Position numbers and translations under genes: made by a program
Shown here: in pieces, positions 26,976 through 35,066 of the stretch
Layout: the number at the start of each line of letters is the position of its first letter
Position numbering within the stretch: the first letter of the stretch is position 1
The notes under the pieces: model-generated
Seen by the model: only the letters and a program-made list of their open reading frames with translations
The model's database searches: none
What the model was told of the DNA's origin: nothing
NCBI RefSeq assembly: GCF_013294115.1
Contig: NZ_JABSNP010000003.1
Coordinates: 1 to 64,000 of the forward strand
Length of the DNA: 64,000 bases
Source of the DNA: Hymenobacter caeli
GTDB taxonomy: Bacteria; Bacteroidota; Bacteroidia; Cytophagales; Hymenobacteraceae
Direction of reading: 5' to 3'

Positions 26976-27371
26976 TTAGTAGGCTTTTGGCTGTAAGCTA
27001 TTGGCTGTTGGCTTTTGGGTGGCCGACAGGCGGCCGATGAAACTGTGCAGCATTTTAGTCTCTTCTTCCAGTAGGTCCGGCAACCGACTGTCCGGCAGGA
27101 GGGTAATAAACCCAATTCTCGTGGCGGCCAGCAATTGCGTGTCCAACCCGAAGCAAGAGCCCAGCGCAATTTCCAGAAAGTGTTTGTACTCGTTTTCGCT
27201 TGTGCGGCTGCTGCCTTCGGCAATGTTGGAGGGAATTGAAACCGCCGCGCGGGTCATCTGGCTGCGTAAGCCGTACACCTCCTCGCGCGGCAGCTGGCGA
27301 ACCAAGTCGTACGTGGCCTGCACAATTTCTAACCCGTGCTGCCAGACCCTCAGTTCCTTGTAATTTTTCAT
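26976..27371 (-). CDS. Four-helix bundle protein (23S rRNA intervening-sequence type, TIGR02436)
   Basis: 131 residues with the family pattern: YKELRVWQHGLEIVQATYDL at the N-terminus, the hallmark AVSIPSNIAEGSSR near residues 42-55, and YKHFLEIALGSCFGLDTQL near 61-79. The family was first found in intervening sequences of rRNA genes and often occurs as solitary small genes in Bacteroidota; its function is unknown. Here it interrupts an RND efflux operon between adaptor and permease. Its last ~13 residues (TQKPTANSLQPKAY region) are encoded by a CCAACAGC-type repeat that is the left arm of an inverted repeat; the right arm lies just upstream of its start. Confidence 0.88.
   Translation of the reverse strand: MKNYKELRVWQHGLEIVQATYDLVRQLPREEVYGLRSQMTRAAVSIPSNIAEGSSRTSENEYKHFLEIALGSCFGLDTQLLAATRIGFITLLPDSRLPDLLEEETKMLHSFIGRLSATQKPTANSLQPKAY
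26982..27016. repeat. Left arm of inverted repeat flanking the four-helix-bundle gene
   Basis: Read on the minus strand this arm begins AAAAGCCAACAGCCAATAGC and matches the plus strand of 27377-27411 at about 29 of 35 positions, with the first 21 positions differing at one base. It encodes the C-terminus of the four-helix-bundle protein. Confidence 0.75.
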
Positions 27372-27376
27372 TGCAA

Positions 27377-27411
27377 AAAAGCCAACAGCCAACAGCTAAG
27401 CGCCAACGGCC
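27377..27411. repeat. Right arm of inverted repeat flanking the four-helix-bundle gene
   Basis: The inverted partner of 26982-27016 (AAAAGCCAACAGCCAACAGC). It contains the stop codon and last codons of the efflux adaptor gene (stop at 27396-27398). Confidence 0.75.
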
Positions 27412-28556
27412 AATAACTGGCCTTCGTTCAGGTTCTGGTAGCCCGCCGAGATTACTTCGTCGCCGGTTTTCAGGCCGCTGGTGATTTCGGCCTGGCCGTT
27501 GTAGGTCTGCCCCACCTTGATGATGCGCTTCTGGGCCACGGGCTTGCCGGCCTGGCGGGCCACCACGAGCACGAAAGCGTTTTGTTCGTCGTGCTGCACC
27601 AGGTCCACCGGCAGCACGGTGGCGCTGGCCTGGCCGTAGTTCTGGATGCGCACGGTGGCTATCATGTTGGGTCGCAGCTTGGCGGCCGCGCCGGCGGGCA
27701 GGTGCAGCTCCACGGTGAAGGCGCGGCTGTTGGCCGAAATGGTACGGCTCACGGTGCGCACCGTGCTCATAATTTCCTCGTTGCCCAGGTCGGGCAGGCT
27801 CACCAGGGCCTTATCGCCGGCCTTGATGCTGCCGGCGTAAGCCTCTGATACATCGGCCAGCACCTTGCCGCCCCGGCCACTGTTGAGCTGCACCACGGGG
27901 GCCCCGGGGGCCACGGTTTCGCCCAGCTTGGGCAGCACGTTGTCCACGGTGCCGGCGTAGGGGGCCACCACGTTGTACATGGCCCGCTGCTGCTGCATGG
28001 TGCGCAGGTTGCGCTCCAGGCCCTCGTAGCTGTTTTTGGCCTGGAGGTACTGGATTTCGGTGCCAATCTGCTGCTTCCACAGGCCGGCCTGCTTCTGGTA
28101 CACGATGCGGGCCAGGTCGAGGCGGGTGCGCAGCTCGGCCATGCTGGCGTCGAGCACGCCGGCGTCGACGGTGGCCAGCACCTGGCCCTGGTGCACCCGG
28201 TCGCCGCGCTGCACCCGCACGCTGGTGAGCGTGCCGGCGGCGCGGGCCCCCACGGTGGCATTCTGGTCGAAGTCCACCCGGCCCTGTACTTCCAGGTAGC
28301 CGGCGAAGCGCTGCGGGGCCACCGTCAGCACCGACACCGGCACGGCCGCGGCGGCCGAGTCGGCCTTGCCCGCGCCGGTCGAAACTTCGAGGGCGGCAAT
28401 CTTGGCCTGGGTCGCGGCCTGGTCGGCCTTGAGCTTGGTCAGCTCGGCCTTGGGGTCTTTGGCCCCGCCGCAGGAAGCCATTATCAGGCTGATGGCCACT
28501 AGCTGATAGCTGTTAGCTTTCTTTAGGCGGCTGGCTTTTGAAAAAAAAGAAGTCAT
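27396..28556 (-). CDS. RND efflux periplasmic adaptor (HlyD/MexA type), lipoprotein
   Basis: 386 residues. A lipoprotein signal ends in IMASC with the lipidated Cys near residue 29. After a short coiled coil (about 38-58) come the barrel and lipoyl halves ([33 protein letters not shown]), a helical hairpin (about 120-175) and the membrane-proximal domain. It should bridge the RND permease and the TolC protein. The N-terminal signal sequence [13 protein letters not shown] is encoded by a degenerate repeat (AGCTAACAGC, AGCTATCAGC words) and the C-terminal stop by another, so both ends have been rebuilt by repeats. Confidence 0.92.
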   Translation of the reverse strand: MTSFFSKASRLKKANSYQLVAISLIMASCGGAKDPKAELTKLKADQAATQAKIAALEVSTGAGKADSAAAAVPVSVLTVAPQRFAGYLEVQGRVDFDQNATVGARAAGTLTSVRVQRGDRVHQGQVLATVDAGVLDASMAELRTRLDLARIVYQKQAGLWKQQIGTEIQYLQAKNSYEGLERNLRTMQQQRAMYNVVAPYAGTVDNVLPKLGETVAPGAPVVQLNSGRGGKVLADVSEAYAGSIKAGDKALVSLPDLGNEEIMSTVRTVSRTISANSRAFTVELHLPAGAAAKLRPNMIATVRIQNYGQASATVLPVDLVQHDEQNAFVLVVARQAGKPVAQKRIIKVGQTYNGQAEITSGLKTGDEVISAGYQNLNEGQLLAVGA

Positions 28557-28620
28557 ATAGAAAAAAGTATTTTTCAGGCAAGGAAAAAGCTAACAGCCAA
28601 TAGCCATAAGCCAACAGCCA
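28497..28620. repeat. Hairpin of CTAACAGC/CCAATAGC word repeats between TolC and adaptor genes
   Basis: The segments 28497-28530 (minus-strand words GCTAACAGC, GCTATCAGC) and 28586-28620 (plus-strand words GCTAACAGCC, AATAGCC, CCAACAGCC) are imperfect inverted copies. They bracket the adaptor start codon and the whole adaptor-TolC spacer. The same words recur around the four-helix-bundle gene. Confidence 0.65.
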
Positions 28621-28626
28621 TTTAAG

Positions 28627-30279
28627 CTACTTCGGCAGCAGCTCGCCGGTGGCCTTGTCGCGGTCCACCTTGGCCACGAGCACGTCGTAGATGGCGGCGT
28701 AGTAGTTGGTTTGGGCCTCGCGCAGCGAGGTTTCGGCCGTAATCACCTCCAGGTTGGAGCCCACGCCGGCGTTGAACTTGATGCGCGTCACGCGGGCCAC
28801 GTCGGCGGCCAGAATCAGGTTGTCCTGCTGGTTGTCGAGCACGTCGAGGGCGTTGATGAGCGTGGCGCGGCTTTGCGCGTCTTGTAAGTCAATGCTTTGG
28901 CGCAAAGTTTCGAAGCCGCGCTCGATGGTTTGCTGCGCGATGCGGGCCTGCTGCACCTGGTACTTGCGGCGGAAGCCGTCGAACACCGGCACGTTCAGGG
29001 CCAGGCCCACGTTGCCAAAGCCGAACCAGTTCTGGTTCACGAAGCCGTTGGCGCTGCGCGAGTCGGGGCCCCGGAAAGCAAACAAGTCCTTCGCCGCGTT
29101 GGCCGAGCCCGTGAAGCCGTAGGCCCCCGTGAGCGAGAGAATGGGGTAGGCCCCGGCGGAGCGGTTGCGCAGGTCGAGGCCGGCCAGGGCCTGCTGCGTT
29201 TGCAGGGTCGAAAACTCGATGCGGTTGTTGTAGTTAAAGGCCGCGTCGGCCTGCACGGGCTGGCCGTTGTTGATGGTCGGGGCGGGCTGGCCGCCGGTGG
29301 CCCCCACGCCGGGCGTGGGCGGCGCGGGCAGGCCGCCGGGCCCGCTGCCGGTGCCGAAGCTGGCCGCGCCCAGGCGCTGGCGCAGGGCCCCGGCATCCAC
29401 TACCGCCGCCCCGAGCGAGTCGGTGAGCTGCACGGCCTGGGCCTGGGGCAGGCCCATCTGGAACTTGAGTAGCGCGAGGCTCAACTCGGTGAGGCGCTGG
29501 GCTTTCTGCTGCTCCACCACCAGGTTGTTGCGCTGCACGCGCAGGCGGTCCACGTCGAGCTTCTCGGCGAAGCCGGCCTTAAATGTTTGGTTGGTTTGGT
29601 AAAGCACCGTGTCGAGGCGCTGCACGTTGCGGGCCAGCAGGGCCAGGCGCGAGCGGGCCACCAGCGTGCTGTAGTAGGCCTTGCTCACCTGCTCTACCAC
29701 GTCGATTTCGGCCTGCTGGGTTTGCTTCCGGGCCAGCTCCTGGTACACCTTGGCCGCCTTCAGGCCGATGAGGTACGAGCCGTTGAAGAGCTGCTGCGAA
29801 AACGAGGCCGACGTGTTGCCCGCGTATTGCAGGCCGAAGGCAAACGGTTGGGGAGACGTGGCCACCACTTGCCCGTAGGCCGGGCTCAGGGTCACGGCCT
29901 GGCCGGTTTGGGCCCGGGCAATGTCGGCCTGCGTCAGGGTCGTGCCGCTGAGCGGGGCCCCGGCAAAAGACCCGAAGTCCACCAGGGTCTTTTGCAGCTT
30001 GAAGTTGTCGGCCACGTTGGCCCCCACGTTCAGCTGCGGCAGGCCCTGGGCCTTGATTTCGCCGATGCGGGCGGCGGCCGTCTGCTCGGCCAGGCGCGTG
30101 GCCAGCAGGCTCGACTTGCTTTGCACGGCGTAGTGCACGGCTTGCGGCAGGCTCAGGAGCATGGCGGGGGCCCCCGCGCCGACGGCCGGCGCGGAAGTTT
30201 GGGCCGCCAGGGCCAGCGGGGCCGCGCCTAGCAGGGCGGCCCAGAGCCAGCGCTTGGATTTGAATAACGTGTTGTCCAT
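28627..30279 (-). CDS. TolC family outer-membrane efflux protein
   Basis: 550 residues with a signal peptide (WLWAALLGAAPLALAAQ). The two OEP repeats are visible: SLPQAVHYAVQSKSSLLATRLAEQ near residue 43 and the second copy starting near 370, with the helical sections (QAQRLTELSLALLKFQMGLP, NVQRLDTVLYQTNQTFKAGF). A Gly/Pro-rich linker near residues 305-340 separates them and is unusually long. It provides the trans-outer-membrane duct of the pump encoded downstream. It is the first structural gene after the TetR regulator (37-base spacer). Confidence 0.92.
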   Translation of the reverse strand: MDNTLFKSKRWLWAALLGAAPLALAAQTSAPAVGAGAPAMLLSLPQAVHYAVQSKSSLLATRLAEQTAAARIGEIKAQGLPQLNVGANVADNFKLQKTLVDFGSFAGAPLSGTTLTQADIARAQTGQAVTLSPAYGQVVATSPQPFAFGLQYAGNTSASFSQQLFNGSYLIGLKAAKVYQELARKQTQQAEIDVVEQVSKAYYSTLVARSRLALLARNVQRLDTVLYQTNQTFKAGFAEKLDVDRLRVQRNNLVVEQQKAQRLTELSLALLKFQMGLPQAQAVQLTDSLGAAVVDAGALRQRLGAASFGTGSGPGGLPAPPTPGVGATGGQPAPTINNGQPVQADAAFNYNNRIEFSTLQTQQALAGLDLRNRSAGAYPILSLTGAYGFTGSANAAKDLFAFRGPDSRSANGFVNQNWFGFGNVGLALNVPVFDGFRRKYQVQQARIAQQTIERGFETLRQSIDLQDAQSRATLINALDVLDNQQDNLILAADVARVTRIKFNAGVGSNLEVITAETSLREAQTNYYAAIYDVLVAKVDRDKATGELLPK

Positions 30280-30316
30280 CAGAGATAAAAGTGTTAAAGT
30301 GGGAGGGGCCCGGGGG

Positions 30317-30931
30317 CTATTCCTCCTCCGTCACGTGTTGGTACTGGTTGATGAGCCGGTGGCCCTTGAGCGAGGCCACCCCCAGCAGGAAGTGCTCGTC
30401 GAACACCCGGTTGACCCGCGCGGCCCCGAACTGCATCGGCGGGTAGAGGTCCAGGTCGAAGGCCAGCTCAATCTGGGCCAGGCTGAGGCGGCCCAGCACC
30501 TCCAGGTCGAGGTCGGGGCGGAACAGGCCTTCGGCCATGCCGCGCCGCAGGTTCTGGGTGATTTGGTTGAGGATAAACGTGTTTTTGTGGGCCGAGAACA
30601 GGGCCCAGGCGGCCGGGTGGTACTTCTTGAGGTCGTAAAAAATGCTGGGGTGGATGTCGCTGAACTCCCGCTCGGCCCAGTGCGAGATGTTGAGCATCTC
30701 CTCCACCGCGTTGGTGGCGTGGCTGGCCAGGCTGGCGCACTCGTTCTGCGAGTGGGCCAGGTGCCGGACGATGACGCCCTGCACGATGTCGTCTTTGTTG
30801 GCGAAGCTTTTGTAAAGCGTTTTCTTCGACATGGCCAGGCCGGCGGCGATGTCGTCCATGCTCACGCTTTTGATGCCGTTGCGCAGGAACAGGGCCCCGG
30901 CGTGGGTTAGGATGCGGTCTTTGGTTTCCAT
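30317..30931 (-). CDS. TetR/AcrR family transcriptional regulator
   Basis: 204 residues. The N-terminal helix-turn-helix domain (about 1-48) has the family pattern ILTHAGALFLRNGIKSVSMDDIAAGLAMSKKTLYKSFANKD-type residues; the C-terminal ligand domain is variable. It heads the efflux operon and most likely represses it. Upstream are a TATCTTTG box and a 9+9 dyad (30955-30982) covering the promoter spacer, which fits autorepression with co-regulation of tolC, adaptor and permease. ATG 30931 chosen over a TTG at 30937. Confidence 0.92.
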   Translation of the reverse strand: METKDRILTHAGALFLRNGIKSVSMDDIAAGLAMSKKTLYKSFANKDDIVQGVIVRHLAHSQNECASLASHATNAVEEMLNISHWAEREFSDIHPSIFYDLKKYHPAAWALFSAHKNTFILNQITQNLRRGMAEGLFRPDLDLEVLGRLSLAQIELAFDLDLYPPMQFGAARVNRVFDEHFLLGVASLKGHRLINQYQHVTEEE

Positions 30932-30942
30932 AATCAACGCGG

Positions 30943-30950
30943 CAAAGATA
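30943..30950 (-). promoter_or_regulatory. -7 promoter box of the efflux operon (TATCTTTG)
   Basis: A perfect TAnnTTTG match on the minus strand, 11 bases before the TetR start. A TTTG that could serve as -33 element lies 22 bases further upstream (30973-30976). Confidence 0.7.
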
Positions 30951-30954
30951 CAAA

Positions 30955-30982
30955 GGAAACTTTAAACGGATTCAAAGTTTCC
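30955..30982. promoter_or_regulatory. Probable TetR operator (GGAAACTTT-N10-AAAGTTTCC)
   Basis: A perfect 9-base dyad with a 10-base spacer lies between the -7 box and the presumed -33 element of the TetR-efflux operon. Its size, symmetry and position fit a TetR-family operator that blocks RNA polymerase. Confidence 0.7.
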
Positions 30983-31111
30983 ATAAGTATTTCTGACGCG
31001 GCCCCCAAGCCCCGGTCGCCGGGCAGGACGGCTGGCCCCGGAAAATATTTTAGCACCTTGCCAATTATCCCGCCCCGCTGGCTGTTACGCCCCGTCACTC
31101 TTTCCCGCCCG

Positions 31112-31612
31112 ATGTTCAAAACCGACAAAACGCCCAAGACCTACACCCCCGGCGAGGCCCTGCAAAAGATTGCCGCCTTCTGCGCCTACCAGGAGCGCCA
31201 CCAGAAGGAGGTGGAGCAAAAGCTGCGCTCCTACGGCCTCGACGAGGACGAGGCCGGCGAAATCATCATCCGCCTCAGCCGCGAGAAACTGCTGGACGAG
31301 GAGCGGTTTGCCCAGGCCTTCGTGCGCGGCCACTACCGCAACAAGCAGTGGGGCCGCCGCCGCATCGTGCAGGACCTCAAGCAGAAAGGCATCAGCGAGT
31401 ACTGCATCAAGTCGGGCCTGAAGGAAATCGACGGCGACGAGTACTACCAGAACCTGGTGAGCGCGCTGGAAAAAAAGGACCGCCAGGAAAAGGAAAAGAA
31501 CCCGCGCCTGCGCCGCCAGAAAATCAGCGTGTACCTCACCGGCAAGGGCTACGAGCAGGACCTGATCAAAATTGCCCTCGACGAGCTGGGCAAAGTGCCG
31601 GAGGACGAGTAA
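31112..31612 (+). CDS. recX: Regulatory protein RecX
   Basis: 166 residues with the three RecX helical repeats: ALQKIAAFCAYQERHQKEVEQ-type first repeat (about 12-45), LLDEERFAQAFVRGHYRNKQWGRRR in the second (about 58-85), and a third repeat with YLTGKGYEQDLI near 145. RecX limits RecA filament growth. recA is not adjacent. ATG 31112 starts MFKTDKTPKTYTP; upstream frame to 31058 has no support. Confidence 0.9.
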   Translation: MFKTDKTPKTYTPGEALQKIAAFCAYQERHQKEVEQKLRSYGLDEDEAGEIIIRLSREKLLDEERFAQAFVRGHYRNKQWGRRRIVQDLKQKGISEYCIKSGLKEIDGDEYYQNLVSALEKKDRQEKEKNPRLRRQKISVYLTGKGYEQDLIKIALDELGKVPEDE

Positions 31613-31618
31613 CCGCCG

Positions 31619-32026
31619 CTAATCCACGATGCGCACCTGGTACGGCGGGCGTCGGTCTGAGAAGCTAACGGCCCCGTCCAGCACCACCATGTTGGGGTTG
31701 TGCAAGTACGCAACGGCATCGGCCACTAGGGGAATTTTCGCGTGGCAGTGCTGGCACTTAGGGCCGGCGCCGGGCGTGAAGCGCCCGCCACACGGGCAGG
31801 CCGGCAACGTGGTCGCTATCTGGGCCAACAGCTCCGGCGTGGCGGCCTCGTACACGAGTTCCTTATCGGCTTCGCGGTGGATGACGTTGGAGCAATCCGA
31901 GCAAAAGAAATGGGGAAAGCACTCGCTCATGCCACTGGAGCGCCAGCCGGGCGTCAGCTGCTCGCAGGCCGGGCAGCGCAGGTTGCCTACCCATTGCAGG
32001 CGGCGGCTGTATTCAACAATTTCCAT
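31619..32026 (-). CDS. Hypothetical protein with four zinc-ribbon cysteine pairs
   Basis: 135 residues. CPAC (residue ~18), CSDC (~42), CPCGG (~78) and CQHC (~92) pairs form two probable zinc ribbons. The C-terminal part (VVLDGAVSFSDRRPPYQVRIVD) is non-metal-binding. Possibly a nucleic-acid- or protein-binding factor; no family is recognised. It follows the DUF4230 gene by 18 bases on the same strand, so the two are probably one operon. Confidence 0.6.
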   Translation of the reverse strand: MEIVEYSRRLQWVGNLRCPACEQLTPGWRSSGMSECFPHFFCSDCSNVIHREADKELVYEAATPELLAQIATTLPACPCGGRFTPGAGPKCQHCHAKIPLVADAVAYLHNPNMVVLDGAVSFSDRRPPYQVRIVD

Positions 32027-32044
32027 ACTGAATTTAATGATGCG

Positions 32045-32680
32045 TTAGCCTTTGCGGCCCGGGGCGGGCAGCACCATTTGCTGGCCCAGCACCACGCGCC
32101 GGCCCGTGAGGGTGTGCAGCAAGGGTACCAGAATCTGCTGGGCGTTGCGCTGGGTTTCGGCCAAGATGCCCGATTGCAGCGCGGCGGTGCGCACCTGGGC
32201 CTCGGCGTACTTGTAGCCCTGGTCCACCAGGTCGGCGTCCTGGAAAAAGCCGTTTTCGGTGCTGAACACCCGGCTTTGGTCGTGCCGCACCTGAAAGTTG
32301 CACAGCTCGGGCGCCGGCAGAAACACGCGCACCACCGAGTCGCCTTCCAGCACCACGTCCTGGGGCCGAATTTTGCGCAGGTCGAGGCAGCCCGTGGCTT
32401 CGCCGGCCACAATGAGGGCCACTTTGGCGTCGGGCAGAATGGCGAGGCGGTTGGCGCGCTTGTACTCCACCACGTCCTTGAAGCGGTAGCGCACCAGCTC
32501 CAGCTTGCCCAGGGCCTCCACCTGCGTAAGCACGGTGTTGTGCGTCACGGTCACGCGCGGCGCCTGCACCAGCGGGTTGAGGCCGTCGAGGGCGGGCCCA
32601 ACTTTCTTCCACAGAAACCAGCCCAGGGCCACTAAAAAAACGAGGGGAATGAGGCGGCGAATCAGACGGACGAGGTTCAT
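32045..32680 (-). CDS. DUF4230 domain protein, membrane-anchored
   Basis: 211 residues: one N-terminal membrane helix (LIPLVFLVALGWFLWKKV), then the DUF4230 domain with VTVTHNTVLTQVEALGKLELVRY, VALIVAGEATGCLDLRKI and a helical tail. The domain is common in Bacteroidota and Firmicutes and has no established function. It is presumably periplasmic behind a single anchor. It is divergent from the GT-C glycosyltransferase and upstream of a zinc-ribbon gene. Confidence 0.82.
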   Translation of the reverse strand: MNLVRLIRRLIPLVFLVALGWFLWKKVGPALDGLNPLVQAPRVTVTHNTVLTQVEALGKLELVRYRFKDVVEYKRANRLAILPDAKVALIVAGEATGCLDLRKIRPQDVVLEGDSVVRVFLPAPELCNFQVRHDQSRVFSTENGFFQDADLVDQGYKYAEAQVRTAALQSGILAETQRNAQQILVPLLHTLTGRRVVLGQQMVLPAPGRKG

Positions 32681-32741
32681 AGGGGGTTGAATACGGCGGC
32701 GGGGCCGCGCCGTTGGGCCCGGGGCCCCCGGGCGGCCTTCG

Positions 32742-32749
32742 TAGCTTTG
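32742..32749 (+). promoter_or_regulatory. -7 box 4 nt from a GTG start (TAGCTTTG)
   Basis: A perfect TAnnTTTG match followed after 4 nt by the GTG of the glycosyltransferase gene. Confidence 0.6.
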
Positions 32750-32753
32750 GCCG

Positions 32754-34001
32754 GTGCCACTGCCTTTACTTCCGCCGCGGGTGCGCCCCGTGCTTGCCCA
32801 AGTGCGCCGCCGACTGGGGCGCTACCACCGCCCGCTGCTGCTGGGCGCGTGGCTGCTGGTGCAAGCGGCATTTCTAGCGAAGTTCCACGGCCCCCACTTC
32901 GCCAACGACAGCGCCCTGTACCTCGAGTACGCGGCCAACGTGGCCGCCCACGGCTACTACCAACCCAGCGCCGCGGTGCCCGGGGCCACGGCCCGGGTGG
33001 AGGGCGGCAGCAACAATTTTGCGTACGAGCACAGCCAGCGCTACATCCTGTACCCGTGGTTTCAGAGCGTGTGGCTGCGGCTGCACACCGGGCGCTGGGG
33101 CATCGTGCTGGCGCAAATGGCGCTTTCGGGGCTGGCGGCGGCGGCCCTGTACGGGGCCGTGCGGCGGCTGGCGGGCGGGCGGCGCGGCGCGGCGGCCGTG
33201 GCCACAGGCCTGCTGGTGGGGTGGCCCGACGTGCAGCAATTCAACAGCTACCTGCTCACCGAGTCGCTGTTCATCAGCCTCTCGGTGCTTTCGTTTTGGG
33301 CCCTGGTGCGGGTGCGCGGCGGCGGGTGGCGGGCCGGGGCGCTGCTGGGGGCCCTGCTGGTGCTGGCGGCCCTGGCGCGGCCCAACGGGTTTGTGGTGGG
33401 CGGGGCCGCGGCGCTGGCCGGGCTGGCCGCGCTGTACGCCCGCCGGCGGCCCTGGTTCTGGGCGGCGGTGGGGGCGGGGGTGCTGGCCGTGCCGCTGCTG
33501 CTGCGGGCCCTCGACCGCCAGCTCGTGACGTACTTCATCGTCGAAACCTACCAGCGCGGCGAGCTGATGTACGGCTCGCCGGTGTGGGCCCTGCACCCGG
33601 CCGCGCCGCTGCTGCTGCCGCCCGCCGGCACGGGCCAGGTGGCGCGGGTGCTCTACTTCGCGGCCCACAACCCCGGCTTCCTGGCGCGGCTGATGGCCGG
33701 CAAGCTGTTCGTGTTTTTCGGCAGCATCAAGCCCTACTACTCGCTCGGGCATCGCCTGACGAGCGTGCTGGTGCTGTGGCCGTTGTACGCGCTGGCCGTG
33801 CGCGGGGCCGGGCGGCGCGACGTGTGGGCCCCGGCGCGGGTGTTTTTGGCGGCCGTGCCGCTGCTGCAAGCCGCCGTGGTGATGCTGACCGTGGACGACT
33901 ACGACGTGCGCTTCCTGGCCCCGGTGCTGCCGTTCGTCTTCGCCCTGGCCGCCCTGGGCCTGTGGAAGAGTGAATGGGTGAATGAAGGAATGGGGAAATG
34001 A
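32754..34001 (+). CDS. GT-C fold membrane glycosyltransferase-like protein
   Basis: 415 residues with about ten hydrophobic segments and a first extracytoplasmic loop bearing acidic residues (HFANDSALYLEYAANVAAHGYY), the pattern of GT-C enzymes such as ArnT/PMT that use polyprenyl-phosphate sugars. The acceptor is unknown. The start is GTG 32754, 4 bases after a promoter box, so a leaderless mRNA is likely. The last nine residues (EWVNEGMGK) are encoded by an ATTCCTTC-type repeat that is inverted just downstream. Other envelope glycan genes lie further along the window. Confidence 0.72.
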   Translation: MPLPLLPPRVRPVLAQVRRRLGRYHRPLLLGAWLLVQAAFLAKFHGPHFANDSALYLEYAANVAAHGYYQPSAAVPGATARVEGGSNNFAYEHSQRYILYPWFQSVWLRLHTGRWGIVLAQMALSGLAAAALYGAVRRLAGGRRGAAAVATGLLVGWPDVQQFNSYLLTESLFISLSVLSFWALVRVRGGGWRAGALLGALLVLAALARPNGFVVGGAAALAGLAALYARRRPWFWAAVGAGVLAVPLLLRALDRQLVTYFIVETYQRGELMYGSPVWALHPAAPLLLPPAGTGQVARVLYFAAHNPGFLARLMAGKLFVFFGSIKPYYSLGHRLTSVLVLWPLYALAVRGAGRRDVWAPARVFLAAVPLLQAAVVMLTVDDYDVRFLAPVLPFVFALAALGLWKSEWVNEGMGK

Positions 34002-34075
34002 CGGCCTTTTATTCTTCTTTCCATTCCTTCATTCCCCCATTCCCCCATTCCTTCATTCCCCCATTCCCTCGCCGC
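33966..34075. repeat. Inverted word repeat (ATTCCTTC/ATTCCCCC) joining two convergent gene ends
   Basis: Plus-strand words GAATGGGTGAATGAAGGAATGGGG at the end of the glycosyltransferase gene are mirrored by CCATTCCTTCATTCCCCC words in 34020-34072. Those encode the C-terminus (GGGEGMGE) of the convergent PLP enzyme. The 51-base spacer is entirely made of this repeat. Confidence 0.75.
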
Positions 34076-35009
34076 CGCCGAAACGCTCGTGCCACCCGGC
34101 CCAGGCCTGCAAGCCGCCGGTGTGGATGGCCACCACGGTGCTGCCAGGCCGGAAGTGCCCTTGCCCGATCAAATCCAGCACGCCGAACAGCAGCTTGCCG
34201 GTGTAAATCGGGTCGAGCAATACGCCGTGCCGGGCTTCAAACCCGTGAATGAAAGCCAGTAAGTCGGCCGAATATTTGGCGTAGCCGCCGAAATGATAAT
34301 TCGTAGCTAACCCATAATTAGTGTGTGCCCGCCCGGTGGCGGCCAGCGTCAGGGCGTCTACATCGCGGCGCAGGAAGCCGCCGTTTTTCAGAGCGGCCAC
34401 GCCCAGGGCCGTTTCGGGGCCCGCCAGGCCCCCGAGCAGGCCGGCCAGCGTGCCGCCCGTGCCCACGGCCACGGCCAGCGCGTCGAACGCCACGCATTGG
34501 CGGATTTCGGCCGCCAGCTCGGCCACGCCGGGCAGCGCCAGGGCGTTGGTGCCGCCCTCGGGCAGCGGGTAGGCGGGGCCGAATTGCCGGAGCATCTCGG
34601 CGAGGAAGGCGGGCTCGGCGCGGCGGCGGTAGGCGGCGCGGTCGAGGTAGTGCAGGGCCATGCCGTCGGCGGCGCAACGGGCCAGGGTGGGGTTCGGGGC
34701 CCCGGTGGCCTCGCCCCGCACCAGGCCCACGGTGGCCAGGCCGTGCAGGCGCCCGGCCGTGGCCACGGCCGCCAGGTGGTTGGAGTAGGCCCCGCCGAAG
34801 GTGAGCAGCCGGCCGCGGCCCAGGCGGCGGGCCTCCCGCAGGTTGTACTTGAGCTTGCGGGCCTTGTTGCCGGGCAGCGCGGGGTTCACCAGGTCGTCGC
34901 GCCAGAGCAGCAGGCGCACCCCGGCGGCCGTGGCCACGGGCTCGGGTAGGTCCTGAAGGAAGGGGTTGGACGGCAAGCTTTTGATTGAAATAAATAACCA
35001 GGCCGTCAT
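34053..35009 (-). CDS. PLP-dependent D-cysteine desulfhydrase / ACC deaminase-like enzyme
   Basis: 318 residues of fold-type II PLP enzyme. The PLP lysine is in GNKARKLKYNL near residue 50, followed by LTFGGAYSNHLAAVATAG near 68-85 and the phosphate-binding VGTGGTLAGLLGGL near 187. A late HTGGLQAW motif matches the ACC deaminase/D-cysteine desulfhydrase branch; the exact substrate is not decided. The start codon ATG 35009 lies inside a short palindromic repeat (35000-35037), and the last residues GEGMGE come from the inverted word repeat, so both ends of this gene are repeat-derived. It follows the YfhO gene on the same strand. Confidence 0.85.
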   Translation of the reverse strand: MTAWLFISIKSLPSNPFLQDLPEPVATAAGVRLLLWRDDLVNPALPGNKARKLKYNLREARRLGRGRLLTFGGAYSNHLAAVATAGRLHGLATVGLVRGEATGAPNPTLARCAADGMALHYLDRAAYRRRAEPAFLAEMLRQFGPAYPLPEGGTNALALPGVAELAAEIRQCVAFDALAVAVGTGGTLAGLLGGLAGPETALGVAALKNGGFLRRDVDALTLAATGRAHTNYGLATNYHFGGYAKYSADLLAFIHGFEARHGVLLDPIYTGKLLFGVLDLIGQGHFRPGSTVVAIHTGGLQAWAGWHERFGGGEGMGE

Positions 35010-35037
35010 GCTGAGCGGAGCCGAAGCATGACGGCCT
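35000..35037. repeat. Short palindromic repeat (copy D) containing a start codon
   Basis: Arms AGGCCGTCATGCT and its complement (13 bases each) surround GAGCGGAGCCGA. The same words as the long copies A-C occur, but without the GCATCTC part. On the minus strand it supplies the ATG of the PLP enzyme. Confidence 0.85.
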
Positions 35038-35066
35038 GCGTGTGACGGTGGCCTGATTATACGGGA

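Noticed and set aside
23441..27040. A plus-strand open frame of nearly 1200 codons opposite the RND permease gene.
   Set aside because: It mirrors the codon pattern of the permease (rich in H, V, G, Q), has no recognisable domain and runs through the operon junction; it is a shadow caused by high GC.
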